Assembly: GCF_036880965.1 (NCBI RefSeq)
Contig: NZ_JBAJMV010000006.1
Span: 310,001-374,000 of the forward strand
Source: JAUASW01 sp036880965
GTDB lineage: Bacteria; Pseudomonadota; Gammaproteobacteria; Burkholderiales; Burkholderiaceae_C
Direction of reading: 5' to 3'
DNA: 64,000 nt
Position numbers and translations under genes: made by a program. This document shows positions 16,061 to 25,126 of this stretch, piece by piece. The notes below the pieces were generated by a model. It did no database searches and was not told the origin of the DNA. It saw only the letters and a program-made list of their open reading frames with translations. Within the stretch, counting starts at the first letter, position 1. Every line of letters begins with the position of its first letter.

Positions 16061-18721
16061 TCACTTCACAGCGCCCAGATGGTCGAGCCAGAAGCGCTCG
16101 TACTTGCGGTGCCAGCCGGCCGGCTTGACCGCGCCGCCCATGCCGTGCTCGCCGTCCGGATCGAGGAAGAGCTCGACCAGCGATTCCTTGCCCGTCACGA
16201 GCAGCTCGCGGTAGACGTTGACCGTGTCCTGGTACAGCACGTTCGGGTCCTGCATGCCGTGCACCAGCATCAGCGGCTTCTTCAGGTGCTTGGCCATCGG
16301 CAGCAGCGAATACTTGCGCAGATTGGGCTTCGTGCGATCCACCTTGCCGATCGTGCGGCCGCTGTACCAGCTGTTGTAGTTCTCCCATTCGGTCGGGCCG
16401 GCACCGGCAATGCCGGCGGCATACAGATCGGGCTTGCTGTACAGCGTGTACTGAGTCTGGAAGCCACCGAAGCTCCAGCCGTTCAGGCCGATGCGGGCGC
16501 CATCCACGCCGAGATTGGCTGCGATGTACTTGTGCAGGTCTTCCAGGTCTTCCGCCTGCGGCAGGCCGACCTGCTCGAAGTTGGCGCCCGAGAAGCGGCG
16601 GCCGTAGTTCGAGTGGCCGCGGGTGTCGACAGCCACCGTCACGTAGCCATGCTTGGCCGCCATGTACATGCCGAACATGTAGCCGGTAGGCTGGAAGCTG
16701 TCGGTCTCGACCGTGTGGCGGTCGTTCAAGGGGCCGCCGTAGACGTAGACCACGGCCGGGCGCTTGTCGCTGGCCTGCCAGCCGGCGGGCTTGAACCAGT
16801 AGGCATGCAGGGTGTCGCCATGGCGGTTCTTGAAGCTGAAGCGCTCGGGGCGCATCACATCCACCTTGGACCAGGCGGCGTCATGGCTGTCGGTCAGCAC
16901 CTTGGGCGCTGCGCCGACCTTCAGCAGCTTCAGCTCCGGGCGCTGGGCCCAGTTGCCGGCCATGGCGGCGACCTGCGTGCCGTCGTAGGAAGCGACCGCG
17001 TTGCGGTGGTAGTCGGGTGCGGTGCCCAGGGCCTGCATGCTGCCGTCGGCCAGGTTGACCTTGTAGACGTTCATCGCCGCCAGGTCGTCCTTGTTGGACA
17101 GCACCAGCATGCTCTTGCTGTCAGGCGTGAAGCCCAGCACCTGGTGGGCTTCGAAGTCGCCCTTCACGAGGGCCTTGAGTTCGCGCTTGGCGATGTTCCA
17201 GCCATAGGGCTGGCGCCAGCCGGCTTCGTCCATGGCCACGACCAGAGTCTGGCCATCGGGCGTGAAGCGCGGGCTGATGACGCTGACCACTTCGTGGCCC
17301 ACGTCGCCGCGGCGCTCGATCACCACTTCGGGCTTGGCCGTTTCGCTGGCCGAGCCCAGGTAGACCTTCAGCAGTTCCTTCTCGCGCTCCCAGGTGGCGA
17401 ACGCATAGCGCTTGCCGTCCTTGCTCCAGGCCACAGGGCTCATCTCGAACCAGACATCGCCACCCGGATGCGTGAACACCGGTGCGGGCTGCTTGGAAGG
17501 GGCAGCATCGCCTTGCGGCACGGGGCGGATGTAGAGCGCCGCGGCCTGCACCATGCGCTTGTCGTCCGACACTTCGCGGTCCACCTTCTTGGCGGCGGCG
17601 AAGCGCTCGCCGTAATTCATGATCTCCACCTGGCGGCCCGGCTTCGGCGCAGGCTTGCCCTCTTCGCCCAGCGGTGCCAGCGCAGTCAGAGCCATCCAGC
17701 GGCCGTCTTCGCTGATCACGGTGTTCGCGATCTTGTACTTCTTGTCGGCGTCGTCCGGATGGATCAGCTCACGGTTCAGCACTTGCACGCCACCCGAGGC
17801 GAAACGCGAGCGCAGGACGCGGCCTTCGTCCATGTAGACAAAGCCCTGGTCATCCGGCGTGTAGGCCACGATGCGCAGATTGCGCTGCGTGCCCAGCAGC
17901 GGCTGGATACGCTCGGACCCGGCCACCCAGCGGAACAAGGCACCGCGGTACTGGAAGATCAGCTCGTCCTTCTCATTGGCCCAGACGATCTGGCGCACGC
18001 CGGGATAGAGGTCGCCGGCCTTGAGCTTGTTCTTGGCAAGCTTCTTCTTCAGCTCGTCGCGCCATTCCCAGGATTCCTTCTCGATGGCCTTGGCAGCGGC
18101 GGCAGCAGGCGCGCTTGCAGCGGAGGCAGGCGCCTCGGCAGGCGCGGGCTTGCCGGCGCGCTTGGCGGCCAGCGCCGCCATGGCGCGCTTCTCGGCGTCG
18201 GCCTCAGCCTTGTCCGCCGCCTTCTGGGCTTCGTCCTTGGCCTTCTTCTCGGCGAATTCCTTCTTCAATTCCTCGATTGCCGCCTTTTCCCATTGCTCCA
18301 GGTCCACCTTCTCGCCACGCAGATAGGCGGCATAGGCTTCTTCACGGGCCTGGCGCTCGGCGTTTTCGCTGTTGCGCTGCTTCAGCTTCTTCTCGAAACG
18401 CTCAAGATCCTCGGGCGCGTCGTAGGCGGCCATCAGGGCCGGCGAGGTCAAACGAAAGGTCTTGCCGGTTTTGTTGTCGAATACATGCAGGTCGCCACCG
18501 GGTTCACGGTAGGGGGCCCAGGCATAGGCCAGGTAGCGGCCACTGTGACTGAAGCCAGCGTCGCGCGCGGCTTCGCCGCGGTACGACTCGGCGCGGAAGA
18601 CTTGCTCCAGCGTCAGGTTGGGTGCCGCCACCGGGGCAGCATGGGTCAGCGAGGCGCCGATCAGCGCGGCCGACAGGGCAATTGCCAGGCAGCTGTTGGC
18701 CACCAGTTTCCGTGTCTTCAA
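16061..18721 (-). CDS. Secreted S9 family peptidase (DPP-IV-like) with a coiled-coil insertion
   Basis: 886 aa, longer than typical S9 enzymes (about 650-780). A signal peptide (LVANSCLAIALSAALIGASLTHA) is followed by a beta-propeller region and a C-terminal hydrolase domain with Ser750 (GWSFGGF), Asp825 (VHGMQDPN) and His859 (DGEHGMGG). The extra length is a highly charged helical segment at about residues 98-215 (DLERFEKKLKQ..., AAIEELKKEFAEKKAKDEA..., an Ala/Pro linker, ESWEWRDELKKKLAK), predicted coiled coil, inside the propeller region. The start is TTG at 18721, seven bases after GGAG, which keeps the signal peptide; no ATG lies nearby. It probably degrades peptides in the periplasm. 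Confidence 0.88.
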   Translation of the reverse strand: MKTRKLVANSCLAIALSAALIGASLTHAAPVAAPNLTLEQVFRAESYRGEAARDAGFSHSGRYLAYAWAPYREPGGDLHVFDNKTGKTFRLTSPALMAAYDAPEDLERFEKKLKQRNSENAERQAREEAYAAYLRGEKVDLEQWEKAAIEELKKEFAEKKAKDEAQKAADKAEADAEKRAMAALAAKRAGKPAPAEAPASAASAPAAAAAKAIEKESWEWRDELKKKLAKNKLKAGDLYPGVRQIVWANEKDELIFQYRGALFRWVAGSERIQPLLGTQRNLRIVAYTPDDQGFVYMDEGRVLRSRFASGGVQVLNRELIHPDDADKKYKIANTVISEDGRWMALTALAPLGEEGKPAPKPGRQVEIMNYGERFAAAKKVDREVSDDKRMVQAAALYIRPVPQGDAAPSKQPAPVFTHPGGDVWFEMSPVAWSKDGKRYAFATWEREKELLKVYLGSASETAKPEVVIERRGDVGHEVVSVISPRFTPDGQTLVVAMDEAGWRQPYGWNIAKRELKALVKGDFEAHQVLGFTPDSKSMLVLSNKDDLAAMNVYKVNLADGSMQALGTAPDYHRNAVASYDGTQVAAMAGNWAQRPELKLLKVGAAPKVLTDSHDAAWSKVDVMRPERFSFKNRHGDTLHAYWFKPAGWQASDKRPAVVYVYGGPLNDRHTVETDSFQPTGYMFGMYMAAKHGYVTVAVDTRGHSNYGRRFSGANFEQVGLPQAEDLEDLHKYIAANLGVDGARIGLNGWSFGGFQTQYTLYSKPDLYAAGIAGAGPTEWENYNSWYSGRTIGKVDRTKPNLRKYSLLPMAKHLKKPLMLVHGMQDPNVLYQDTVNVYRELLVTGKESLVELFLDPDGEHGMGGAVKPAGWHRKYERFWLDHLGAVK

Positions 18722-18842
18722 GTCAGTCTCCTACCTTCCGCCCCGGTTCAGGGCAGGGCGCATTGTAGAAAGACCTCGTAAATCCCCTGTGCGGGTTGCG
18801 CGCATATGCGCGACACTTGGCCGTCAACCCCTAACCTCGACC

Positions 18843-19139
18843 ATGCTGCCCAAGCCAGTCGCCGCCCTCGGCCTCATCGTCTGCCTGCTGATGGCCCTGC
18901 ACATGATGCTGGGCCCGGTGCGGCGTGCACGGTTCGATGCCTGGCTGCGCGAGATGCGCGACCGCGCGCACAAGCTGCTTGATTTCCGTGGCCGCCGTCG
19001 CGAAGCTCGACGGGCCCGCGCCGAAACCGATTCGCTGATCCGCCGCGTCAAGGCCAGCAATCCGCTGCCCGAAGGGGACTGGGACGACAACGTGTTCCGC
19101 CCCAAGCAGTTCGAGGGCGACAAGCGCAAGCTGCACTGA
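18843..19139 (+). CDS. Small single-pass membrane protein (98 aa), unknown
   Basis: 98 aa. One N-terminal transmembrane helix (PVAALGLIVCLLMALHMMLG, residues 4-23) is followed by a basic, Arg-rich cytoplasmic helix (RRARFDAWLREMRDRAHKLLDFRGRRREARRARAE) and a tail NPLPEGDWDDNVFRPKQFEGDKRKLH. Short proteins of this type occur in Burkholderiales, but I know no function. It ends six bases before the convergent copper-chaperone stop. Codon use looks normal for a real gene. Confidence 0.7.
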   Translation: MLPKPVAALGLIVCLLMALHMMLGPVRRARFDAWLREMRDRAHKLLDFRGRRREARRARAETDSLIRRVKASNPLPEGDWDDNVFRPKQFEGDKRKLH

Positions 19140-19145
19140 TCGGTG

Positions 19146-19358
19146 TCAGGCCGGCGCAGGCGGATACCCTGCCTCGGCAAGCGCCGCCGCGAGCTCGGCG
19201 CGGCTCTTGCTGCTGCCCTGCACCTGCAGGCCGCGGGCCTCGCGGTCGAACGTCAACCGCGCTTGCGCATCCAACTCGCCCAGCGCCTCGGTGATGGCGG
19301 CCACGCAATGACCACAGCTCATGTCCGGCAGCTTGAATTGCTCGACGGTCGATTCCAT
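19146..19358 (-). CDS. copZ: Heavy-metal-associated (HMA) domain protein, copper chaperone CopZ-like
   Basis: 70 aa, a single HMA domain. The metal motif is MSCGHC (Cys15, Cys18), followed by VAAITEAL and the ending LAEAGYPPAPA. CopZ-type chaperones bind Cu(I) and pass it to the CopA ATPase, which is encoded divergently 49 bases away. GAGGAG lies just before the ATG. No CueR-like dyad was seen in the short shared promoter region. Confidence 0.9.
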   Translation of the reverse strand: MESTVEQFKLPDMSCGHCVAAITEALGELDAQARLTFDREARGLQVQGSSKSRAELAAALAEAGYPPAPA

Positions 19359-19407
19359 TTGTCACTCCTCAAGACAGGTCTATCAGTCGCAGCTTATCCT
19401 GATCGCC

Positions 19408-21561
19408 ATGAGCAGCCTTGACCCGAAGCAATGGACCCTGGCGATAGAGGGGATGACATGCGCCTCCTGCGTCGGCCGGGTCGAGCGTGCCTTGTTGAAG
19501 CTGCCCGGCGTCGAGGCCGCGAGCATCAATCTGGCCACCGAAACCGCCACGGTCCAGGCCCAGGCCGACGTGGCGCTACCGCAGTTGCTGGCGGCGGTGA
19601 GCAAGGCCGGCTACCAGGCGCGGCTCGATGAAGACTCGGTGGTACGCAAGCAGGATTGGCAGGCAAGCGGCTGGCCGGTCCTGATAGCCGCGCTGCTGAG
19701 CGCACCCCTCGTACTGCCGATGCTGGGCATGCTGGCGGGCGTGCACTGGATGATCGACGGCTGGTGGCAACTCGCCCTGGCCACGCCGGTGCAGTTCTGG
19801 CTGGGCGCCCGCTTCTACAAGGCCGGCTGGTCCGCGCTGCGCGCCGGCAGCGGCAATATGGACCTGCTGGTCGCACTCGGCACCAGCGCGGCCTTTGGCC
19901 TCAGCCTCTACCTGCTGCTCGGCGGCGAGCATCACAGCCTGTACTTCGAATCGGCCGCCGTCGTCATCACCCTGGTGCTCCTGGGCAAATGGCTGGAAGC
20001 CCGCGCCAAGCGCCAGACCACCGAGGCGATTCGCGCGCTGAAGAGCCTGCGCCCGGAAACCGCGCGCGTGCTGCGCGATGGCCAGGAGCAGACGCTGCCG
20101 ATCAGCAAGCTGCGCCTTGGCGATGAAGTGCTGGTGCGGCCCGGTGAGCGCATCCCGGTCGATGGCCTGGTGCTGGAGGGCGACAGCCAGGTCGATGAGT
20201 CGCTGATCACCGGCGAGAGCTTGCCGGTGGCCAAGCATGCGCAGAGCCGCGTGGTGGGCGGCGCGATCAATGGCGAGGGTCAGCTCTTGCTGCGCACCAC
20301 CGCGCTCGGCGCCGAATCGACGCTCTCTCGCATCGTGCGCCTCGTGGAATCGGCGCAGGCCGCCAAGGCCCCGATCCAGCGCCTGGTGGACCGGGTCAGC
20401 GCCATCTTCGTGCCGGTAGTGATTGCGCTGGCCTTGCTGGCGCTCGTCGGCTGGGGCCTGGCCACGGGCGACTGGCAGCAGGCCCTGCTCAATGCCGTGG
20501 CCGTGCTGGTGATCGCCTGCCCCTGTGCGCTGGGCCTGGCCACGCCCACCGCAATCATGGCCGGCACCGGCGTGGCAGCGCGGCATGGCATCCTGATCAA
20601 GGACGCCGAGGCTCTTGAACTGGCAGCGCATCTGGACACCGTGGCTTTCGACAAGACCGGCACCTTGACGGTCGGCCATCCGGCGCTCCTCGCCCTGGAG
20701 CCGGTGGCTGGCGAAGACCGGGAACAACTGCTGCGCTGGGCCGCGGCGCTGCAGGCTGGCAGCGAGCATCCGCTGGCCCGTGCGGTGCTGGATGCGGCCC
20801 AGGGACAGGCCTTGCCTGCCACGCGAAACCTGCGCGCCGTGCCGGGCCGTGGCGTGGCCGCCGACCTGCCTGAGCAAGACCTGACCCTGCATCTGGGCAG
20901 CGCCCGCTACATGGCGGAGCTGGGGCTGACGCTCGATGCCGCCCCGGCTGACGGCGCCACGCACTCGTGGCTGGCGACAACTTCACCGCAAGCCCGGTTG
21001 CTCGCCCGCCTGGCCTTTGCCGACACGCTCAAGCCCGGTGCGGCGGCGGCGCTTGCCCATCTGAAATCGCAAGGCGTCCACACCGTCATGCTCAGCGGCG
21101 ACAACCAGGCCGCAGCAGAGGCGGTGGCAGCGCAGCTCGGCCTGCAGGAAGTGCGCGCCGAGGTGCTGCCCGAAGACAAGGCGCGCATCGTGGCTGAGCT
21201 GAAGGCCGGCGGCTCGCGCCGGGTCGCGATGGTCGGCGACGGCATCAACGACGCGCCCGCCCTTGCTGCCGCAGACGTAGGCATGGCCATGGCCACCGGC
21301 ACCGACGTGGCCATGCAGGTGGCTGGCATCACCCTGATGCGCGGTGACCCGGCCCTGGTGCCCCAGGCGATTGCGCTCTCGCGCGCCACCGTCCGCAAGA
21401 TCCACCAGAACCTGTTCTGGGCCTTTGCCTACAACGTGGTCGGGATTCCGTTGGCCGCCTTCGGCCTCCTGAATCCGGTGATCGCCGGTGGTGCGATGGC
21501 GCTGTCCAGCGTTTGCGTGGTGAGCAACGCGCTCTTGTTGAAGCGCTGGAAGCCGGCTTAA
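19408..21561 (+). CDS. copA: CopA-type P1B-1 copper-exporting ATPase
   Basis: 717 aa. One N-terminal HMA domain (GMTCASC, Cys18 and Cys21) is followed by eight expected transmembrane segments. Transport and catalytic signatures are all present: CPC at residues 371-373 (IACPCALGLATP), phosphorylated Asp415 in DKTGTLT, GDGINDAPAL, and Cu(I)-type residues late in the protein (AFAYNVVGIP, and MALSSVCVVSNALLLKRW). It exports Cu(I) from the cytoplasm. The ATG at 19408 gives the normal HMA start. Its TAA stop shares the tetranucleotide TTAA with the stop of the convergent ChaN-like gene. Confidence 0.95.
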   Translation: MSSLDPKQWTLAIEGMTCASCVGRVERALLKLPGVEAASINLATETATVQAQADVALPQLLAAVSKAGYQARLDEDSVVRKQDWQASGWPVLIAALLSAPLVLPMLGMLAGVHWMIDGWWQLALATPVQFWLGARFYKAGWSALRAGSGNMDLLVALGTSAAFGLSLYLLLGGEHHSLYFESAAVVITLVLLGKWLEARAKRQTTEAIRALKSLRPETARVLRDGQEQTLPISKLRLGDEVLVRPGERIPVDGLVLEGDSQVDESLITGESLPVAKHAQSRVVGGAINGEGQLLLRTTALGAESTLSRIVRLVESAQAAKAPIQRLVDRVSAIFVPVVIALALLALVGWGLATGDWQQALLNAVAVLVIACPCALGLATPTAIMAGTGVAARHGILIKDAEALELAAHLDTVAFDKTGTLTVGHPALLALEPVAGEDREQLLRWAAALQAGSEHPLARAVLDAAQGQALPATRNLRAVPGRGVAADLPEQDLTLHLGSARYMAELGLTLDAAPADGATHSWLATTSPQARLLARLAFADTLKPGAAAALAHLKSQGVHTVMLSGDNQAAAEAVAAQLGLQEVRAEVLPEDKARIVAELKAGGSRRVAMVGDGINDAPALAAADVGMAMATGTDVAMQVAGITLMRGDPALVPQAIALSRATVRKIHQNLFWAFAYNVVGIPLAAFGLLNPVIAGGAMALSSVCVVSNALLLKRWKPA

Positions 21562-22661
21562 GACTTCGGCGCCGCAGCTGGTGCGGATGCCGGTGCGTAC
21601 TTGCAGGCATTGGCCGTCCGTTTGGCCATGACCTTGCGCACCCAGGCGCTCTGGTCCTCGCCCGGTGCGAAAGACTCCGGATTCGGATAGACCAGCTGCA
21701 GCACGGTGCCCTCCTTCAGCGCCGCACCGGCAAAGGACGGCAGCTTGGGGTCCGTCACCTCGACCGGGTCGATCACGGCGATCTTCAGCTGGGGCAGGCG
21801 CCGCTGCAGCCGCTCGGCCGTGCCCAGGAAGGCAGCGGAATGGAAGTTGCCGTTCAGGTGCAGCACCTTGGCGCCAGGCTTCTTCTGCAAAGCCTCGGCA
21901 ATTGCTTCGGCCATGGTTTCGTCGCGCGCCACCTGGGCCGCGAAGCTGCGCTCGGCACGCGCCTTGGCTGCCTCTGACATCGCAGCGCCGCCGCCATGAG
22001 TGGCCGCGCCGGACTGGAACTTCATGTACTTGTCGCGGTAGGCGCCCGGGCCTGTGTCGAGCTCGCGAGCCACCCAGCTGCGCTCTTCGGGCGTGAAGCG
22101 CTCCAGTACCGCCAGGCCTTGCTGGCCGATGCAGGAGATCGCCCAGGTTGGTGCTTCAGCCGCTATCACCGGCAGGCCGCGCTCCTTGGCGAACTGCACC
22201 AGCGGCCGGTAGGAGGGGCGGTAGTTGTCCCAGGCGCGGCCGTCGTCCACCAAGGCGTTCTCGCCCAGCTTGCCAGCCAGGTAGCCATCCAGCACTGGCT
22301 GCACATCGCGCTCGAATTGCTCCAGCGAAACAATCATGGCCGGATGCCGGGCATGCAGGGCACGCAACAGGCGCTGCTGCTGCAGATGAATGCCCGGATG
22401 GCGATGGCTCTCACCGAAGAAGATCACGTCATAGCCAGCGAGTCGCCGGGCCAGCTCGTCCATGTCCAGCAAGCTGGGTTCGGCGCGTCCAGCGTCGCTC
22501 CAGACGAAAGCGGTGTCGTAGAAGTCTTGCAGCGGCTGTTGCAGCCGGTAGGCCTGCTCGCCCTGCTTGTCCAGTCGCTGAGGCGCTTCGGCGGCAAAGG
22601 CGGTGCAGCTCAGGGCGGCCAGCAAGGCCAGCATGGGCGATCTGCAGACTTGTTTTTTCAT
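21558..22661 (-). CDS. ChaN-like exported protein (Cofac_haem_bdg family)
   Basis: 367 aa. A signal peptide (MKKQVCRSPMLALLAALSCTAFAAEAP) is followed by the ChaN/Tiki-like fold: YDVIFFGESHRHPGIHLQQQRLLRAL, IVSLEQFERDVQPVLDGYLAGKL, GLPVIAAEAPTW, and HLNGNFHSAAFLGT near the end. ChaN binds heme at the outer membrane in Campylobacter, and related proteins include Tiki proteases; the exact role here is open. The ALSC in the signal region is a poor lipobox, so signal peptidase I cleavage at AFA-AE is more likely. Stop codon overlaps that of copA. The ATG at 22661 restores a clean signal peptide. Confidence 0.85.
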   Translation of the reverse strand: MKKQVCRSPMLALLAALSCTAFAAEAPQRLDKQGEQAYRLQQPLQDFYDTAFVWSDAGRAEPSLLDMDELARRLAGYDVIFFGESHRHPGIHLQQQRLLRALHARHPAMIVSLEQFERDVQPVLDGYLAGKLGENALVDDGRAWDNYRPSYRPLVQFAKERGLPVIAAEAPTWAISCIGQQGLAVLERFTPEERSWVARELDTGPGAYRDKYMKFQSGAATHGGGAAMSEAAKARAERSFAAQVARDETMAEAIAEALQKKPGAKVLHLNGNFHSAAFLGTAERLQRRLPQLKIAVIDPVEVTDPKLPSFAGAALKEGTVLQLVYPNPESFAPGEDQSAWVRKVMAKRTANACKYAPASAPAAAPKS

Positions 22662-22753
22662 GCGTTTTCCAATCGGCTCCGATATGCGATTCCAACACAG
22701 CGCAGCTGCCGATAATCGCGCAAGCCCCACCGCTCGAACGAGGATCGCCCGCC

Positions 22754-23314
22754 ATGAGCCTGAACCTGATCGCCCTGTCCGGCAGCCTGCGCGCCGGCTC
22801 CTACAACACGGCCCTCTTGCACACTGCAGCCACGCTTTGCCCCGAGGGCGTGACGCTCGATGTGCGCACGCTGCATGGCATTCCACTCTACGACGCCGAT
22901 GTGGAAGCGCAAGGCGTGCCCGAAGCGGTGACGACACTGCGCGAAGCGATCAAGGCAGCGGACGGCCTGCTGATCTGCACGCCCGAGTACAACAACTCCA
23001 TCCCCGGCGTCTTGAAGAACGGCCTGGACTGGCTTTCGCGCCCGCCGGCTGAGGGCAAGTTCTTTGCCGGCAAGCCCGTGGCCATGATGGGCGCCAGCCA
23101 GGGCGGCTTCGGCACCATCCAGTCGCAGGATGCCCTGCTCAGCGTGATGCGCGCCTTTGCGGTGGACTTCTGGATGGGCGGCCGCTTGCTGGTGTCACGA
23201 GCGCAGAACCTGGTCGACGCCCAGGGGCAGTTGACCGACGAAGCGCTGCGCGAACAGATGCGCGGTTTCCTCAAGGGCTTTGCGGCGCATGTGCAGCGCA
23301 ACAAGGGAGGCTGA
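22754..23314 (+). CDS. NADPH-dependent FMN reductase family protein
   Basis: 186 aa, flavodoxin-like fold. GSLRAGSYNTALL is the FMN phosphate-binding loop near the N-terminus, and CTPEYNNSIPGVLKNGLDWLSR is the family signature for the isoalloxazine site; GASQGGFGT follows. These enzymes reduce FMN, quinones, chromate or azo compounds with NAD(P)H. The pirin gene starts one base after the stop (TGACATG), so the two are almost certainly co-translated. Divergent from the ChaN-like gene. Confidence 0.9.
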   Translation: MSLNLIALSGSLRAGSYNTALLHTAATLCPEGVTLDVRTLHGIPLYDADVEAQGVPEAVTTLREAIKAADGLLICTPEYNNSIPGVLKNGLDWLSRPPAEGKFFAGKPVAMMGASQGGFGTIQSQDALLSVMRAFAVDFWMGGRLLVSRAQNLVDAQGQLTDEALREQMRGFLKGFAAHVQRNKGG

Positions 23315-23315
23315 C

Positions 23316-24218
23316 ATGGCCCAGCTCGAACTGCTCGATGCCCACATGGGCAATGTCGGCGGCCTGCCGATCCGGCGGGCACTGCCCACCGCGGCGCGGC
23401 GCCGTGTCGGCGCCTGGTGCTTTCTCGACCATGCCGGGCCGGCCGATCTTCAGGCGCCGATGCGGGTCGGCCCGCATCCGCACACCGGCCTGCAGACCTT
23501 CAGCTGGCTGATCGAGGGCGAAATCCTGCATCGCGACAGCTTGGGGCACGAGCAGATTCTGCGGCCCGGCCAGGTCAACCTGATGACGGCCGGAAGCGGC
23601 ATCTGCCACTCGGAAGAATCGCTGTCGCCCCGGCTGCAGCTGGCCCAGCTCTGGATCGCACTGCCCGATGCCGTGCGGCACTGCGCGCCGGCCTTCGAGC
23701 ATTTCCCGCGCCTGCCGCAGTGGAGCGAAAGCGGCTTCCACCTGACCCTGCTGGTCGGCCATTGCGACAGCGCGAAGGAAGGCCACCATCAGTCGCCCGT
23801 ACCCACCCACACGCCCTTGCTGGGCATCGACCTGGCCTGCAAGGCGGCGGCGCGCCTGCAGTTGCCACTGCAGCGCGGCTTCGAGCATGGCCTGATGGTG
23901 CTGGAGGGCCGGCTGGAGGTACAGATCGACGGCCAGCAAGAATGGCTGGAGCCTGGCCGCCTGCTCTATGTGCCACCGGGCGGGAGCCAGTTGCTGCTGC
24001 GCAGCGAGGGCGCCGCACGCGTCTTGCTGCTGGGCGGTGAGCCGCTGGATGAGCCGGTGCTGCTGTGGTGGAACTTCGTCGGTCGCAGCAACGAGGAAAT
24101 GCGCCAATGGGCCGATGGATGGAACACCGGCGTCGGCCCCTTTGGCGAAGTGCGCGGCTACGACGGCGACCGGCTGATCGCACCCGACGCCAGCGCCCTG
24201 CGCCTGCGCGGCGGCTGA
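23316..24218 (+). CDS. Pirin family protein (partner of the FMN reductase)
   Basis: 300 aa bicupin. The N-terminal cupin has the metal site: HPHTGLQTFSWLIEGEILHRDS and GSGICHSEES. A second cupin (FEHGLMVLEGRLEVQIDGQQEWLEPGRLLYVPPG) follows. Bacterial pirins include quercetin 2,3-dioxygenases and regulators of oxidative metabolism. GGGAGG precedes the ATG at ideal spacing inside the end of the reductase gene. It converges on a second pirin gene 19 bases away, from which it differs clearly in sequence. Confidence 0.88.
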   Translation: MAQLELLDAHMGNVGGLPIRRALPTAARRRVGAWCFLDHAGPADLQAPMRVGPHPHTGLQTFSWLIEGEILHRDSLGHEQILRPGQVNLMTAGSGICHSEESLSPRLQLAQLWIALPDAVRHCAPAFEHFPRLPQWSESGFHLTLLVGHCDSAKEGHHQSPVPTHTPLLGIDLACKAAARLQLPLQRGFEHGLMVLEGRLEVQIDGQQEWLEPGRLLYVPPGGSQLLLRSEGAARVLLLGGEPLDEPVLLWWNFVGRSNEEMRQWADGWNTGVGPFGEVRGYDGDRLIAPDASALRLRGG

Positions 24219-24237
24219 ATCCGCCGCGCCTGGCGGG

Positions 24238-25095
24238 TCAGGCCAGCCGGCCTTCCTGGAAGTCACGCACCGCCTGCATCAGCTCGGCCTGCGTGTTCAT
24301 CACGAAGGGGCCGTACTGCGCAATCGGCTCGTTCAAGGGCTTGCCGGCAATCAGGATCGCGCGGGTCGGCTCCTCACCCGCCTGCACCACGATGCCGTCG
24401 CTGCCCGCCACATTGGCCAGGATTGCCATGCGCTGCTGCGGCACGTTCACCTCGCCGATCTTCAGGCCGCCCCGGTACACGTAGACAAAGGCATTGTGCG
24501 TGGCCGGCAGCGCCTGCTCAAAGCGGGCGCCCGCGGGCAGGTGCAGGTCCAGGTAGAGCGGCTCGGTGTGGTCGCGTTGCACCGCGCCGGCCAGGCCGTG
24601 GCTCTCGCCCGCGATCACGCGCACCTGCACGCCCTCATCGGTGCGAAGCTCAGGAATCTCGGCGGTCGGAATGTCGCGATACCAGGGGTCACGCATCTTG
24701 TCCCGGCCGGGCAGGTTCAGCCAGAGCTGGAAGCCTTCCATGCGGCCTTCCTGCTGCTCGGGCAGCTCGGAATGGATCACGCCACGGCCGGCCGTCATCC
24801 ACTGCACGCCGCCCGGGCCCAGCAAGCCTTCGTTGCCGGCCGAGTCGCGGTGGCGCATGCGGCCTTCCAGCATGTAGGTGATGGTCTCGAAGCCGCGGTG
24901 CGGATGGTCGGGGAAGCCGGCGATGTAGTCGTCGGCCTTGTCCGAGCCAAAGGCATCGAGCATCAGGAAGGGATCCAGCCGGCGCTGCAGTTGATTCGTG
25001 AGCACACGGGTCAGCTTCACACCGGCGCCATCGCTGGTGGGCTGGCCTGCGATCAGGCGCTCCACAGGGCGGGCTCGGGTGACGGTTGCAGACAT
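24238..25095 (-). CDS. Pirin family protein (partner of the azoreductase)
   Basis: 285 aa, closer to classical pirin. Metal site: FPDHPHRGFETITYMLEGRMRHRDS and GRGVIHSELPEQ in the first cupin. A C-terminal cupin carries THNAFVYVYRGGLKIG and a terminal PIAQYGPFVMNTQAELMQAVRDFQEGRLA, the typical pirin ending. Candidate activity is quercetinase-like, but this is not certain. The ATG at 25095 follows AAGGAG. It lies 31 bases downstream of azoR on the same strand and is probably co-transcribed with it. Confidence 0.92.
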   Translation of the reverse strand: MSATVTRARPVERLIAGQPTSDGAGVKLTRVLTNQLQRRLDPFLMLDAFGSDKADDYIAGFPDHPHRGFETITYMLEGRMRHRDSAGNEGLLGPGGVQWMTAGRGVIHSELPEQQEGRMEGFQLWLNLPGRDKMRDPWYRDIPTAEIPELRTDEGVQVRVIAGESHGLAGAVQRDHTEPLYLDLHLPAGARFEQALPATHNAFVYVYRGGLKIGEVNVPQQRMAILANVAGSDGIVVQAGEEPTRAILIAGKPLNEPIAQYGPFVMNTQAELMQAVRDFQEGRLA

Positions 25096-25126
25096 GATGA
25101 ATCTCCTTCTTGAGTCGTTCCGTTGA

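Noticed and set aside
15992..18781. A 929-codon open frame on the plus strand opposite the S9 peptidase
   Set aside because: It is His/Val/Ala-rich with no recognisable domain and mirrors the codon structure of the peptidase gene; such antisense frames are common in GC-rich DNA.
19359..19407. CueR-type operator between copZ and copA
   Set aside because: No ACCTTCC-type dyad could be read in the 49 bases.
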